Of a stretch of 64,000 bases of DNA, positions 44,883 to 52,878 are shown in pieces. Origin of the DNA: Novosphingobium chloroacetimidivorans (GTDB taxonomy: Bacteria > Pseudomonadota > Alphaproteobacteria > Sphingomonadales > Sphingomonadaceae); assembly GCF_014204535.1 (NCBI RefSeq), contig NZ_JACHLR010000004.1, forward strand, positions 62,001 to 126,000. Reading direction: 5' to 3'. A model generated the notes under the pieces. That model did no database searches and was not told the origin of the DNA. It worked only from the letters and a program-made list of their open reading frames with translations. A program made the translations under genes and the position numbers. The stretch's first letter is position 1; the number at the start of each line of letters is the position of its first letter.

Positions 44883-45956
44883 TCACAGCACCAACCGGGT
44901 CACGTGGCCCATCTTGCGGCCGGGGCTTGGCTCGCCCTTGCCGTAGAGGTGGAGATGGTTGGCCGGATCGGCCAGGATATCCGCCCAGCCAGCGGCCTCG
45001 TCACCGATCAGGTTGCGCATCTCGGCGATGCTCGCGGCAAGACCCGGCTCGCCGAGCGGCAGGCCGCAGATCGCGCGAATGTGGTTTTCGAATTGCGAGG
45101 TAACGGCGCCTTCGATGGTCCAGTGGCCTGAGTTGTGCACGCGCGGCGCCATCTCGTTGAACACGGGCCCGTGTTCGGTCGCGAAGAATTCGAGCGTGAG
45201 CACGCCGACATAGTCCAGCGCCTCGGCCACCGCCGCGGCCAGTTCGCGTGCGGGCGCGACCTGGCTGGCGATCGGCTCGCCGGCGGGAATGGTGGAGAGC
45301 GCCAGGATGCCGTTCTCGTGCACGTTGCGCGCCGAATCGTAGTAGCGGACCTGCCCGTCCGCACCGCGGCACAGGATCACCGAGAACTCGGCGAGGAAAT
45401 CGACGAAGCCCTCGTAGATCAACGGCTGTGCCGACAGGTCGAGCGCCTCGACGTCGGCCGCCGACTGGATGCGCCATTGACCCTTGCCGTCATAACCCTC
45501 TCGCCGGGTCTTGAGGATGCCCGGCAAGCCGATCGCGGCAATCGCCGCATCGAGTTCGGCGAGGGTGTCGACCGGGGCGAATGGGGCAGGAGTGCCGCCG
45601 AGGCCCTGCACGAACTGCTTCTCGGTCAGGCGGTCCTGTGCCGTCTCCAGGGCGCGCGGATGGGGGAGCAGCGGCACGGTACCGAGCGTCAGCAGCGGGG
45701 TCACCGGTACGTTCTCGAACTCGTAGGTGACGACGTCGCAGGCGCGCGCGAACGCGGCCATGGACACGGTGTCCGACCATTCGGCTTGGGTGAACGCGTG
45801 GCTCACTTCCGCGGCGATCGAGTCCGGTTCGGGTGCGTAGATGTGGCAGCGATAGCCCAGCTGCGCCGCGGAGGTCGCCAGCATGCGGCCGAGCTGGCCG
45901 CCGCCCAGGATGCCGATGGTGGAACCGGGTGGGATCATGGCGCGGCCTTGCGACAT
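44883..45956 (-). CDS. purK: N5-carboxyaminoimidazole ribonucleotide synthase
   Basis: A 357-residue ATP-grasp enzyme that carboxylates AIR for purine synthesis. It opens STIGILGGGQLGRMLA, contains GILKTRREGYDGKGQ (the ATP-binding glycine loop) and ends with HLYGKGEPSPGRKMGHV. An in-frame Met at 45938 is an alternative start. It follows purE by seven bases, so purE-purK form one operon. Confidence 0.97.
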   Translation of the reverse strand: MSQGRAMIPPGSTIGILGGGQLGRMLATSAAQLGYRCHIYAPEPDSIAAEVSHAFTQAEWSDTVSMAAFARACDVVTYEFENVPVTPLLTLGTVPLLPHPRALETAQDRLTEKQFVQGLGGTPAPFAPVDTLAELDAAIAAIGLPGILKTRREGYDGKGQWRIQSAADVEALDLSAQPLIYEGFVDFLAEFSVILCRGADGQVRYYDSARNVHENGILALSTIPAGEPIASQVAPARELAAAVAEALDYVGVLTLEFFATEHGPVFNEMAPRVHNSGHWTIEGAVTSQFENHIRAICGLPLGEPGLAASIAEMRNLIGDEAAGWADILADPANHLHLYGKGEPSPGRKMGHVTRLVL

Positions 45957-45963
45957 GGCGCGC

Positions 45964-46449
45964 TCAAGCCGGCCGCTCGGCGACGCTCGCCGTCTGCTCG
46001 GCGCGGAATGCCTTCAGCCGCTCGGCCAGGGCATCGTCGCTGGTAGCCAGGATCGCCGCGGCGAGCAGGCCTGCGTTCGCGGCGCCTGCCTCACCGATCG
46101 CCAGGGTGCCCACCGGTATGCCCGCCGGCATCTGCACGATCGAGAGCAGGCTGTCCTGCCCCGAGAGGGCCTTCGATTGCACCGGCACACCCAGCACCGG
46201 CAGGTGCGTCATGCTGGCGACCATGCCGGGCAGGTGTGCCGCGCCGCCCGCGCCGGCGATCACCACCTTGAAGCCCTCTGCCGCCGCCCCTTGCGCGAAG
46301 GCGACCAGACGCTCTGGCGTGCGATGGGCCGAGACGATTCGCGCGTCGTACGCGACGCCCAGTCTGTCGAGCATCTCGGCGGCGCGCGTCATCGTCGGCC
46401 AGTCCGACTGGCTGCCCATCACGATCGCGACCGGCACCGCCAGGGTCAT
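45964..46449 (-). CDS. purE: N5-carboxyaminoimidazole ribonucleotide mutase
   Basis: A 161-residue mutase that converts N5-CAIR to CAIR. It shows [23 protein letters not shown] and [14 protein letters not shown]. The Met at 46449 gives the family's normal N-terminus. The frame is open upstream into the gpmA end, so only homology fixes this start. It is immediately followed by purK. Confidence 0.97.
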   Translation of the reverse strand: MTLAVPVAIVMGSQSDWPTMTRAAEMLDRLGVAYDARIVSAHRTPERLVAFAQGAAAEGFKVVIAGAGGAAHLPGMVASMTHLPVLGVPVQSKALSGQDSLLSIVQMPAGIPVGTLAIGEAGAANAGLLAAAILATSDDALAERLKAFRAEQTASVAERPA

Positions 46450-46450
46450 C

Positions 46451-47137
46451 TCACCGCTCCGAAAGGTAGTAGCGATCCTGGACTCCCAGATCATCGTCGA
46501 GATCGTAGACGATCGGCTGGCCGGTCGGGATTTCGAGGCCGGTGATCTCGTCGTCCGAGATGTTCGACAGGTGCTTCACCAGCGCCCGCAGGCTGTTGCC
46601 GTGGGCCGCGACCAGCACTGTCGCGCCGGCCTTCAGGTGCGGCACGATCGAGCCTTCGTAGTAAGGCAGAACACGCGCGATGGTGTCCTTCAGGCTTTCG
46701 GTATTGGGGATCGGGATGCCGGCGTAGCGCGAGTCGGCGCCGAGATCGAACTCCGATCCGCTCTCCAGCACCGGGGGCGGAATGTCGAAGCTGCGGCGCC
46801 AGATCTTGACCTGGTCGTCGCCGTGCTTGGCCGCGGTCTCGGCCTTGTCCAGGCCGGTGAGGCCACCGTAATGCCGCTCGTTCAGGCGCCAGTCCTTGGT
46901 CTCGGGGATCCAGAGGATGCCGGCCGCTTCCAGCGCCAGATGCAACGTCTTGATCGCGCGGGTCTGGAACGAGGTGAAGGCGACATCGGGAAGCATGCCC
47001 TTGTCCTTGAGCAGGGTGCCGGCGGCGCGCGCCTCGGCCTCGCCCTTCTCGGTCAAGCCGACGTCCCACCAGCCAGTGAAGCGGTTCTCGAGGTTCCACT
47101 GGCTCTGGCCGTGGCGGACAAGGATCAGACGAGGCAA
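46451..47137 (-). CDS. gpmA: 2,3-bisphosphoglycerate-dependent phosphoglycerate mutase
   Basis: A 228-residue glycolytic enzyme. The phosphorylated histidine lies in [20 protein letters not shown], with [14 protein letters not shown] and [13 protein letters not shown]. The start is TTG at 47137 ([10 protein letters not shown]), with AAGGAG nine bases upstream. The frame is open a further 100 codons, but the family begins here. The stop codon is one base before the purE start region. Confidence 0.96.
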   Translation of the reverse strand: MPRLILVRHGQSQWNLENRFTGWWDVGLTEKGEAEARAAGTLLKDKGMLPDVAFTSFQTRAIKTLHLALEAAGILWIPETKDWRLNERHYGGLTGLDKAETAAKHGDDQVKIWRRSFDIPPPVLESGSEFDLGADSRYAGIPIPNTESLKDTIARVLPYYEGSIVPHLKAGATVLVAAHGNSLRALVKHLSNISDDEITGLEIPTGQPIVYDLDDDLGVQDRYYLSER

Positions 47138-47199
47138 GGGGGCATGCTCCTTGGCTGTGGCCCTACATGCGCGAGGGCCGTTGCGCGTAGGGGCCGGCC

Positions 47200-47388
47200 C
47201 TAGCTTTCCGGCGCCGCGTTGGGAAGAGAGCCCGAGTCGTTTTCGGCTATGGACGCCGCCGTATCGGAGGCGGTCGTACAGCCGATGGTACCCAGGGCGC
47301 GTGCCTGTGCCTTGCGGCGATGCAGGTTCTCGCGCAGCTTCGCGGCCAGGCGCTCCTCGCGCGATTGCGGGTCTTGTCGCTTGTCCAT
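47200..47388 (-). CDS. Small basic hypothetical protein
   Basis: A 62-residue protein: a basic helix ([23 protein letters not shown]) and a Ser/Ala-rich tail. Similar short proteins with an RxxKLRENLxRRKAQ helix occur in sphingomonads. The open frame runs much further upstream through the tRNA-Thr on the other strand, which is not coding. No clear ribosome site was seen and the function is unknown. Confidence 0.5.
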   Translation of the reverse strand: MDKRQDPQSREERLAAKLRENLHRRKAQARALGTIGCTTASDTAASIAENDSGSLPNAAPES

Positions 47389-47501
47389 GTGGAAGCCATG
47401 CCGCGCCCTCGGCCAAGCCGCAAGCCGTGCTTGACATTCCAGGCCGCCGAGACGATAGGGCGCGCCTGCCTGGCGGACCCTTTCTCGTTCGCCGGATGCA
47501 C

Positions 47502-47576
47502 GCTGCTGTAGCTCAGTGGTAGAGCGCACCCTTGGTAAGGGTGAGGTCGGGAGTTCAATCCTCCCTAGCAGCACCA
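47502..47576 (+). tRNA. tRNA-Thr (GGU anticodon)
   Basis: A 75-base tRNA with acceptor stem GCTGCTG against TAGCAGC (one G-U pair), encoded CCA, D arm AGCTCAGTGGTAGAGC, anticodon stem CACCC/GGGTG with loop TTGGTAA (anticodon GGT), and T arm GGGAGTTCAATCCTCCC. Confidence 0.97.
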
Positions 47577-47772
47577 TCCTTTCCATTGGTGGTGTTCTCG
47601 GCCGTCCGGGGCGTGGCCAAGCCGCGCCTGTCTGGTGTGCGCGCGCTTCGCGTATCTCCTGAGCCGGAATGACCGTACCCGTCGCGCAACCTGCCTTTAG
47701 TGGCTTGAGCCGCATGGCGCGCTTGCGGTAATGGGGCCGCGGGAACGAGTTGCGGATCGGGGAAGCATTCCT

Positions 47773-48399
47773 TTGAAGAGCATGCATGTCATCGCGGCGA
47801 TGCTGGGCCTTGCGGCGGTCGCCGCGCCTGTATCGGCCAGCGCCGATGTTCTCCAGATCGAGAGCGAGGGCGCGCGATGGGTCGCCGGCGGGCCCGTGAT
47901 GCCGGAGCCTGAGGTCAGCATTGCCGCGGTCGATGGCGACACGATCGAGCTGCTGCCCGATGGCACCGGCTTCCACCCCGCCTCGTTCACCGGTGTCGCC
48001 GATGCCGCCGGTCCCGAGCGTTTTCGCGCCCGTGTCGCCGAGCTCGCGGCCAAGTACGACATCAGCCCGACTCTGCTCGAAGCGGTCGTCTGGCAGGAGA
48101 GCCGCTGGAACACCGCCGCGCGCTCGCCGGTCGGGGCTCAGGGGCTTGCTCAGCTGATGCCGGGCACGGCGCGCCAGATGGGCGTCAATCCAGCCGATCC
48201 GATGGCCAACCTGGAAGGCGGCGCGCGCTATCTGCGCATGCAGCTGGATGCTTTCGGCGGCGATATCGAGCGTGCGCTGGCCGCCTACAACGCCGGACCT
48301 GCCCGCGTACAGCGCGCCGGGGGCATACCCGCTATCCGCGAGACACAGCTCTATGTCGCCTCGATCATGTCGCACCTGACCGATCCGGTGCGCAAGTGA
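47773..48399 (+). CDS. Lytic transglycosylase, VirB1-like
   Basis: A 208-residue SLT-family muramidase. A signal peptide (HVIAAMLGLAAVAAPVSASA) leads to a C-terminal goose-lysozyme-like domain with the catalytic glutamate in EAVVWQESRWN, then GAQGLAQLMPGTARQMGV and ALAAYNAGPARV. It cuts peptidoglycan. The TTG at 47773 gives a basic N-terminus and GGGGAA nearby; ATG 47782 is an alternative. The stop overlaps the VirB2-like gene by four bases, as in a conjugation or secretion locus. Confidence 0.88.
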   Translation: MKSMHVIAAMLGLAAVAAPVSASADVLQIESEGARWVAGGPVMPEPEVSIAAVDGDTIELLPDGTGFHPASFTGVADAAGPERFRARVAELAAKYDISPTLLEAVVWQESRWNTAARSPVGAQGLAQLMPGTARQMGVNPADPMANLEGGARYLRMQLDAFGGDIERALAAYNAGPARVQRAGGIPAIRETQLYVASIMSHLTDPVRK

Positions 48400-48710
48400 G
48401 CGCGCGTCGTCTCCTCACGGTCATTGCCGGACTGTTCGCCGCTGCTCCGCAGGCCGCGCTCGCCCAGGCGGTGACCCGCGATCCCGCCGGCAGCGGGCCG
48501 ATCGTCGCCGCGCTCGGCTGGCTGCAGGGCACGCTGCTGGGCAATGTCGCGACCGCGGTGGCGGTGATGGCCGTGGCCGCGGTCGGCTTCATGATGCTGA
48601 CCGGCCGCATGAACTGGCGGTTCGGCGCGACCGTGATCATCGGCGTCTTCATCCTGTTCGGCGCCGGGGCGATCGTCTCGGGCATCCAATCGGCCGCGGT
48701 CGGAGGATAG
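48396..48710 (+). CDS. TrbC/VirB2-family pilin
   Basis: A 104-residue protein with a signal peptide (LLTVIAGLFAAAPQAALAQ) and two close membrane helices (NVATAVAVMAVAAVGFMML and FGATVIIGVFILFGAGAIV) around the short loop TGRMNWRFG. This is the VirB2/TrbC major-pilin layout of type IV secretion pili. VirB3, VirB4 and later T4SS genes do not follow. The next gene is nasT. Confidence 0.88.
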   Translation: MSARRLLTVIAGLFAAAPQAALAQAVTRDPAGSGPIVAALGWLQGTLLGNVATAVAVMAVAAVGFMMLTGRMNWRFGATVIIGVFILFGAGAIVSGIQSAAVGG

Positions 48711-48768
48711 CGGGTCCACGGACCACTCGCCCCTTGCTCATAGCCATGCTGCACTGCACAAAGGCCGA

Positions 48769-49347
48769 ATGCGCATTGCCATCATCGATGAAAGCGCTGC
48801 CCGCGCCTCGGTGATCCGAGAAGGCCTGGCGGCCTTGCCCCAGTGCGAGATATTCGTGCTGACCGAACGGCGCGGCATGGTTGCGCGAATCGGCGAGATC
48901 GCGCCCGACATCGTGCTGATGGACCTGGGTAATCCGAGCCGTGACGTGTTGGAGGAATACTTCGCCGTCAGTCGGGTGCTCGACCGGCCGATCGCGATGT
49001 TCGTGGATGAGAGCGACAACGAGTCGATCGCCGCTTCGGTCGAGGCCGGGGTGTCGTCCTACGTGGTCGACGGGCTCGCGGCGAACCGCATCAAGCCGAT
49101 CCTCGATCTGGCCGTCATGCGGTTCAACGCCTTCGCGCGGCTGCAAAAGGATCTGGCCGAAGCCAAGGGCAAGCTTGCCGAGCGCGAGACGATCGACAAG
49201 GCCAAGCGCATCCTGATGGATAGTCGTGGGCTCCCCGAGCCGAAAGCCTACGCCGAGATGCGCAGCGCGGCGATGAGCCAGAGCAAGCGCATCATCGATA
49301 TTGCCGAGGCGATCATCACCGCGCATCGCCTGATGGGAGGCGCCTGA
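48769..49347 (+). CDS. nasT: ANTAR-domain response regulator NasT
   Basis: A 192-residue protein with a receiver-like domain (MRIAIIDESAARASVIREGL; DIVLMDLGNPS holds the phosphoacceptor-like Asp) and a C-terminal RNA-binding ANTAR domain (KLAERETIDKAKRILMDSRGLPEPKAYAEMRSAA region). NasT binds hairpins in nitrate-assimilation leader RNAs to block termination. It is followed one base later by its partner NasS. No nitrate-reductase or transporter genes are next to it in this window. Confidence 0.9.
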   Translation: MRIAIIDESAARASVIREGLAALPQCEIFVLTERRGMVARIGEIAPDIVLMDLGNPSRDVLEEYFAVSRVLDRPIAMFVDESDNESIAASVEAGVSSYVVDGLAANRIKPILDLAVMRFNAFARLQKDLAEAKGKLAERETIDKAKRILMDSRGLPEPKAYAEMRSAAMSQSKRIIDIAEAIITAHRLMGGA

Positions 49348-49348
49348 C

Positions 49349-50557
49349 ATGTCCCAAGAGCTGGTCCTGGGCTTCCTGCCGCTGGTCGATGCCTGCCTGC
49401 CGATCCTGGCCCACGAGCACGGCTTTGCCGAGGAGGCGGGCGTGAAGCTGCGCCTCGTCAAGGACATGAGCTGGGCAACGGTGCTCGACAGGCTGCTTTA
49501 CGGCCACTCGGACGCGGCGCACATGGTGGCCCCACTGGCGATCGCCGCCACTCTGGGGCGAGGGCGTCCGGCCCAGCCCTTGTCGGTGCCCTTCGTGCTC
49601 GGCCTCAACGGCAACGCCATCACCATGCGGCCCGAGATCGCGCGGCGCGTCCGTCCGGAGAACACTTTGGGCGCGGCGGCACACGTCGGCGCGGAATTGC
49701 GCAAGATCGCCGACGAGCGGCGTGCGGGAGGCGATCGCCTGCGCTTCGGCGTGGTCCACCGCTATTCCAGCCACAACTACATGCTGCGCTACTGGCTGGC
49801 CGGCTGCGGCATCCGGCCGGACCACGATGTCGAGATCACCACCGTTCCCCCGCCGTTCTGCGCCGATGCGCTGCGGGCGGGCGAGGTCGATGGCATCTGC
49901 GTGGGCGAGCCATGGAACAGCGTGGCGGTGGAGCAGGGTGCGGGCGAGATCGTCCTCGCCACGGCGCAGATCTGGCGGCGCGGCGTCGAGAAGGTGCTGG
50001 CGCTGAAGGAGAGCGTGCTCGAGGAGAAGCTCGACGCCGTCCGCCTGCTGATCCGCGCGTTGTGCAAGGCGGCGGCGCACTTCGTCGACCCGGTGAACTG
50101 GGACGCCAACGCCGCGATCCTCGCCCGGGCCGAATACCTCGACGGTAGCGCCGAACTGATCCGCCGCGCGATCTCGGACCGGCTGCTGCTCTCGCAAGAC
50201 GGGGCGCTGGTGCACTATCCCGACTTCATGTTCCAGTACCGCGAGGCGGCGAACTTCCCGTGGGTCAGTCAGGCCGAGTGGCTCTACACCCAGATGGTGC
50301 GGTGGGACGGCACGCCGTTCGATGCCGACGAAGCCCGCCGCGCCGCGCGCGTATTCCGCCCCGACATCTACCGTTCGGCGTTGATGGGGACGGGCGAACC
50401 GCTGCCTGGTGCCAGCTCCAAGGTCGAGGGCAGCCTGATGCAGCGCACCGCCGTGAGCACGCAGCAAGGCGAGATGGTGCTGGAACCCAACCGCTTCTTC
50501 GACGGCGTCGCCTTCGATCCAGCGCACCTGGAGGACTACCTCAAGCGCCTGCCATGA
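49349..50557 (+). CDS. nasS: Nitrate sensor NasS (NrtA/CmpA-like solute-binding fold)
   Basis: A 402-residue protein of the nitrate/bicarbonate-binding family (LGFLPLVDACLPILAHEHGF; LGLNGNAITM; RYSSHNYMLRYWLAGCGI). No signal peptide is present, so it is the cytoplasmic sensor form (NasS) and not the transporter subunit. NasS holds NasT in the absence of nitrate or nitrite and releases it when bound. It forms an operon with nasT. Confidence 0.88.
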   Translation: MSQELVLGFLPLVDACLPILAHEHGFAEEAGVKLRLVKDMSWATVLDRLLYGHSDAAHMVAPLAIAATLGRGRPAQPLSVPFVLGLNGNAITMRPEIARRVRPENTLGAAAHVGAELRKIADERRAGGDRLRFGVVHRYSSHNYMLRYWLAGCGIRPDHDVEITTVPPPFCADALRAGEVDGICVGEPWNSVAVEQGAGEIVLATAQIWRRGVEKVLALKESVLEEKLDAVRLLIRALCKAAAHFVDPVNWDANAAILARAEYLDGSAELIRRAISDRLLLSQDGALVHYPDFMFQYREAANFPWVSQAEWLYTQMVRWDGTPFDADEARRAARVFRPDIYRSALMGTGEPLPGASSKVEGSLMQRTAVSTQQGEMVLEPNRFFDGVAFDPAHLEDYLKRLP

Positions 50558-50880
50558 GTGCGTGCCCGAGGGTTCCTCGTCACCCAGTTCGAAGCCGAAG
50601 TGGCCGGCCTGGGGCATACCGAAGTCGACCGCATCGTGCGCCGGCGCATCGGCCAGGGCCTCTTCCGCGCCGCGCTGATCGACTACTGGGATGCCTGCCG
50701 TTCACCGGCATCACCGAGCCCGCGCTGCTGCGCGCCAGCCATATCGTGCCCTGGGCGAAATGCGCCAGCGGTGCCGAGCGGCTCGCGCGCACTCGGACGC
50801 GGCCTTCGACGCAGGATGGTGAGCTTCGCCGCCTGAAGATCGAGGGGGCGCATCGCGCGCGCATCGAGGATGATAAGTTC
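50557..50880 (+). pseudogene. Degraded HNH-endonuclease gene fragment
   Basis: Three frames each hold part of one protein. Frame one reads HTEVDRIVRRRIGQGLFRAALIDYW, then a one-base loss shifts to FTGITEPALLRASHIVPWAKCAS, the HNH_2 core. A deletion then leaves SDAAFDAGW from the HNH_2 tail, followed by another shift (MVSFAA). The order matches an intact HNH endonuclease of the PF13391 type. The 5' part of the gene is gone, and the copy directly abuts the nasS stop. This is reading of three frames, not one open gene. Confidence 0.75.
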
Positions 50881-50909
50881 AACACTTTGGAAGTGGTTTC
50901 AAAAAACCG

Positions 50910-50938
50910 TTGACATTTTTGTTGCAGCAGGCACAGAT
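50910..50938 (+). promoter_or_regulatory. Candidate promoter at the start of the accessory block
   Basis: A perfect TTGACA box at 50910-50915 is followed by a 17-base spacer and ACAGAT (weak -10), within an AT-rich stretch unusual for this window. The first gene it could serve is the M61 peptidase, whose ATG is at 51058. Confidence 0.45.
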
Positions 50939-51057
50939 CCTGGCGATCCGGAAGCCGGCCAAGATCATCTCCAAGCTCTATCGAAGGTGTTTTCGGGAGC
51001 GTTTGCGCCTCCTCAATTCGAGCCGGGCGCCCTTGCTGGACAGCTGTGGAAGACACG

Positions 51058-52791
51058 ATGATGGCCTTCGTTCTGACCATTGCAGGCATGATGGCTGCGG
51101 CAGGCCCAATTGGGCCCTCGCTCGAAATCGACCTGTCTCCCCGTGCCGTCTCCGGCAAGGTCGAGGCCATCGATGTGACGCTGGTATTCGAAGGCGTCAC
51201 GGCCGGGGCGGACGCTCCGCTGCTGCAGATACCCCTGGTGTCGAGCAACGTCGATACCGTCGCGACCGGCCTGACCCGGGTCGACGCGCGCGACGCCAAG
51301 GGTCCCATCGCGCTCGTCCTGCACGATGTCGAGCGCCCGGTGCAAGCCGCGGGCGACGCCGAGATCGGCGGGAAGATGCGGGAGTGGAACGCCGTGCGCG
51401 CGGTTTCCGGGCGATTGACGGTGCGTTATACGGTGCCGGCGCATGCGACTTTGCCGCCGCGCGGCGCGGCGCCTCCGTTTGCGTTCAGCAACGATGGTCA
51501 GGCCACGTCGGGGGCGGGGCACATCTTCCTGCTGCTCCCTCCCGGAAATGCCGCATACCGAACGACGGTGAAGTGGGATCTGTCCAAGCTGCCCGCCGGT
51601 AGCAAGGGCGTCAGTTCCTATGGCGGCGGCAATGCGACCGCATCCGAACCGCTGAACGCCAGCCAGTTGCGCATGGCTTACTACATGGCCGGGCGCATCG
51701 GGACATGGCCCTGGCCCACGCCGCAGCGGGGCTTCTTCGCGGCCTGGCAGGGCACGCCGCCGTTCGATGCGCAGGCGCTGATGGGCTGGACGCGCGACCT
51801 GTACGATCGCTACGCGGCGTTCTTCGGCCAGAAGGAGCCGCCGCAGTACGGCGTGTTCCTGCGCTACAACCCGATCAACGCCGGCGGCGGCGTCGGCCTT
51901 TACCATTCGTTCGTGACCACCTTCGGAAAGCCCGGTCTGCATGGCTCCGATGTCGACGAGGTCAAGTCCACTCTCGCGCATGAGATGTTCCACACGTTCT
52001 CGCCTTACATCGAGGAGCCGGCCGGGCTGGAATCCTCGTGGTTCGGCGAGGGGCTGGCGACGTTCTACCAGCGGCGGCTGCCGTTGCGGTTCGGGCTGAT
52101 CACGCCCGCCAAGTTCCTGGAAGACCTGAACTTCCATGCCGGACGCTACTACACCAGTGCCATGGGAGACGCGCCCAACGGCGAGGTGCCCAAGCGCTTC
52201 TGGGCCGACACCCGCATCCGCACGCTGCCCTACGATCGCGGCATGCTCTATTTCGCCGACGTCGATCAGAAGGTGCGCAAGCGCTCGGGCGGCAAGCGTT
52301 CGGTCGATGACCTAATGCTGGCCATGCTGGCGCTGAACAAGGCGGGTAAGACCACCACAAACGCCGATTGGGAGCATCTGCTCGAGGCCGAACTTGGCGC
52401 GTCGGCCGTGCAGGAATTTCGGGCGTTCTTGGCCGGCAAGGCCCCGGTGCCCGCCTCCGATGCATTCGGGCCGTGCTTTCGCAGCACGACCCGGCCGATG
52501 CGCCGTTACGAGCTGGGCTTCGACAGCGCGGTCCTGGCCGAGCCTCGGCGCATCGTGCGCGGCGTCACGGCCGGAAGCGCCGCAGCGGCCGCCGGCCTCA
52601 AGGATGGCGACGAGATCCTGGTTCCGGTTCCGCAAGACCAGATCCAGGGCGAGCAGGGCGCCAGGCTGAAGCTGCATGTCCGCCGCGACGGTCGCGATTT
52701 CGATATCGAATATCTGCCGCGGGGCGAGACCGTGGACGCACGCCAGTGGGAGCTTGTCCCGGGTGCGGACACGCGAAGTTGCGGCATCTGA
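51058..52791 (+). CDS. M61-family zinc metallopeptidase with PDZ domain
   Basis: A 577-residue glycyl-aminopeptidase-type enzyme. The zinc motif HEMFH is at 308-312 with the downstream glutamate in WFGEGLATFYQRR. An N-terminal beta-sandwich precedes it, and a PDZ-like C-terminus (GVTAGSAAAAAGLKDGDEIL) follows. A hydrophobic N-terminus (FVLTIAGMMAAAGP) suggests export to the periplasm. GGAAG five bases before ATG 51058 supports it over GTG 51046. It heads the one-directional block of uptake and breakdown genes. Confidence 0.88.
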   Translation: MMAFVLTIAGMMAAAGPIGPSLEIDLSPRAVSGKVEAIDVTLVFEGVTAGADAPLLQIPLVSSNVDTVATGLTRVDARDAKGPIALVLHDVERPVQAAGDAEIGGKMREWNAVRAVSGRLTVRYTVPAHATLPPRGAAPPFAFSNDGQATSGAGHIFLLLPPGNAAYRTTVKWDLSKLPAGSKGVSSYGGGNATASEPLNASQLRMAYYMAGRIGTWPWPTPQRGFFAAWQGTPPFDAQALMGWTRDLYDRYAAFFGQKEPPQYGVFLRYNPINAGGGVGLYHSFVTTFGKPGLHGSDVDEVKSTLAHEMFHTFSPYIEEPAGLESSWFGEGLATFYQRRLPLRFGLITPAKFLEDLNFHAGRYYTSAMGDAPNGEVPKRFWADTRIRTLPYDRGMLYFADVDQKVRKRSGGKRSVDDLMLAMLALNKAGKTTTNADWEHLLEAELGASAVQEFRAFLAGKAPVPASDAFGPCFRSTTRPMRRYELGFDSAVLAEPRRIVRGVTAGSAAAAAGLKDGDEILVPVPQDQIQGEQGARLKLHVRRDGRDFDIEYLPRGETVDARQWELVPGADTRSCGI

Positions 52792-52878
52792 ACCACACGA
52801 ATTCACGCAGGGAGTGAACACGCACGGGCACAGGCAAGAGCCTGGCTGGTGCAATTTTCGAAAAAATGAGGGATTGCA

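Noticed and set aside
47200..48375. A 391-codon minus-strand frame
   Set aside because: It runs antisense across the VirB1-like gene and tRNA-Thr. Only the last 62 codons look independent and plausible.
48396..50557. A complete type IV secretion or nitrate-assimilation locus
   Set aside because: Only virB1-virB2 and nasT-nasS are present; none of the structural genes that would follow are in the window.
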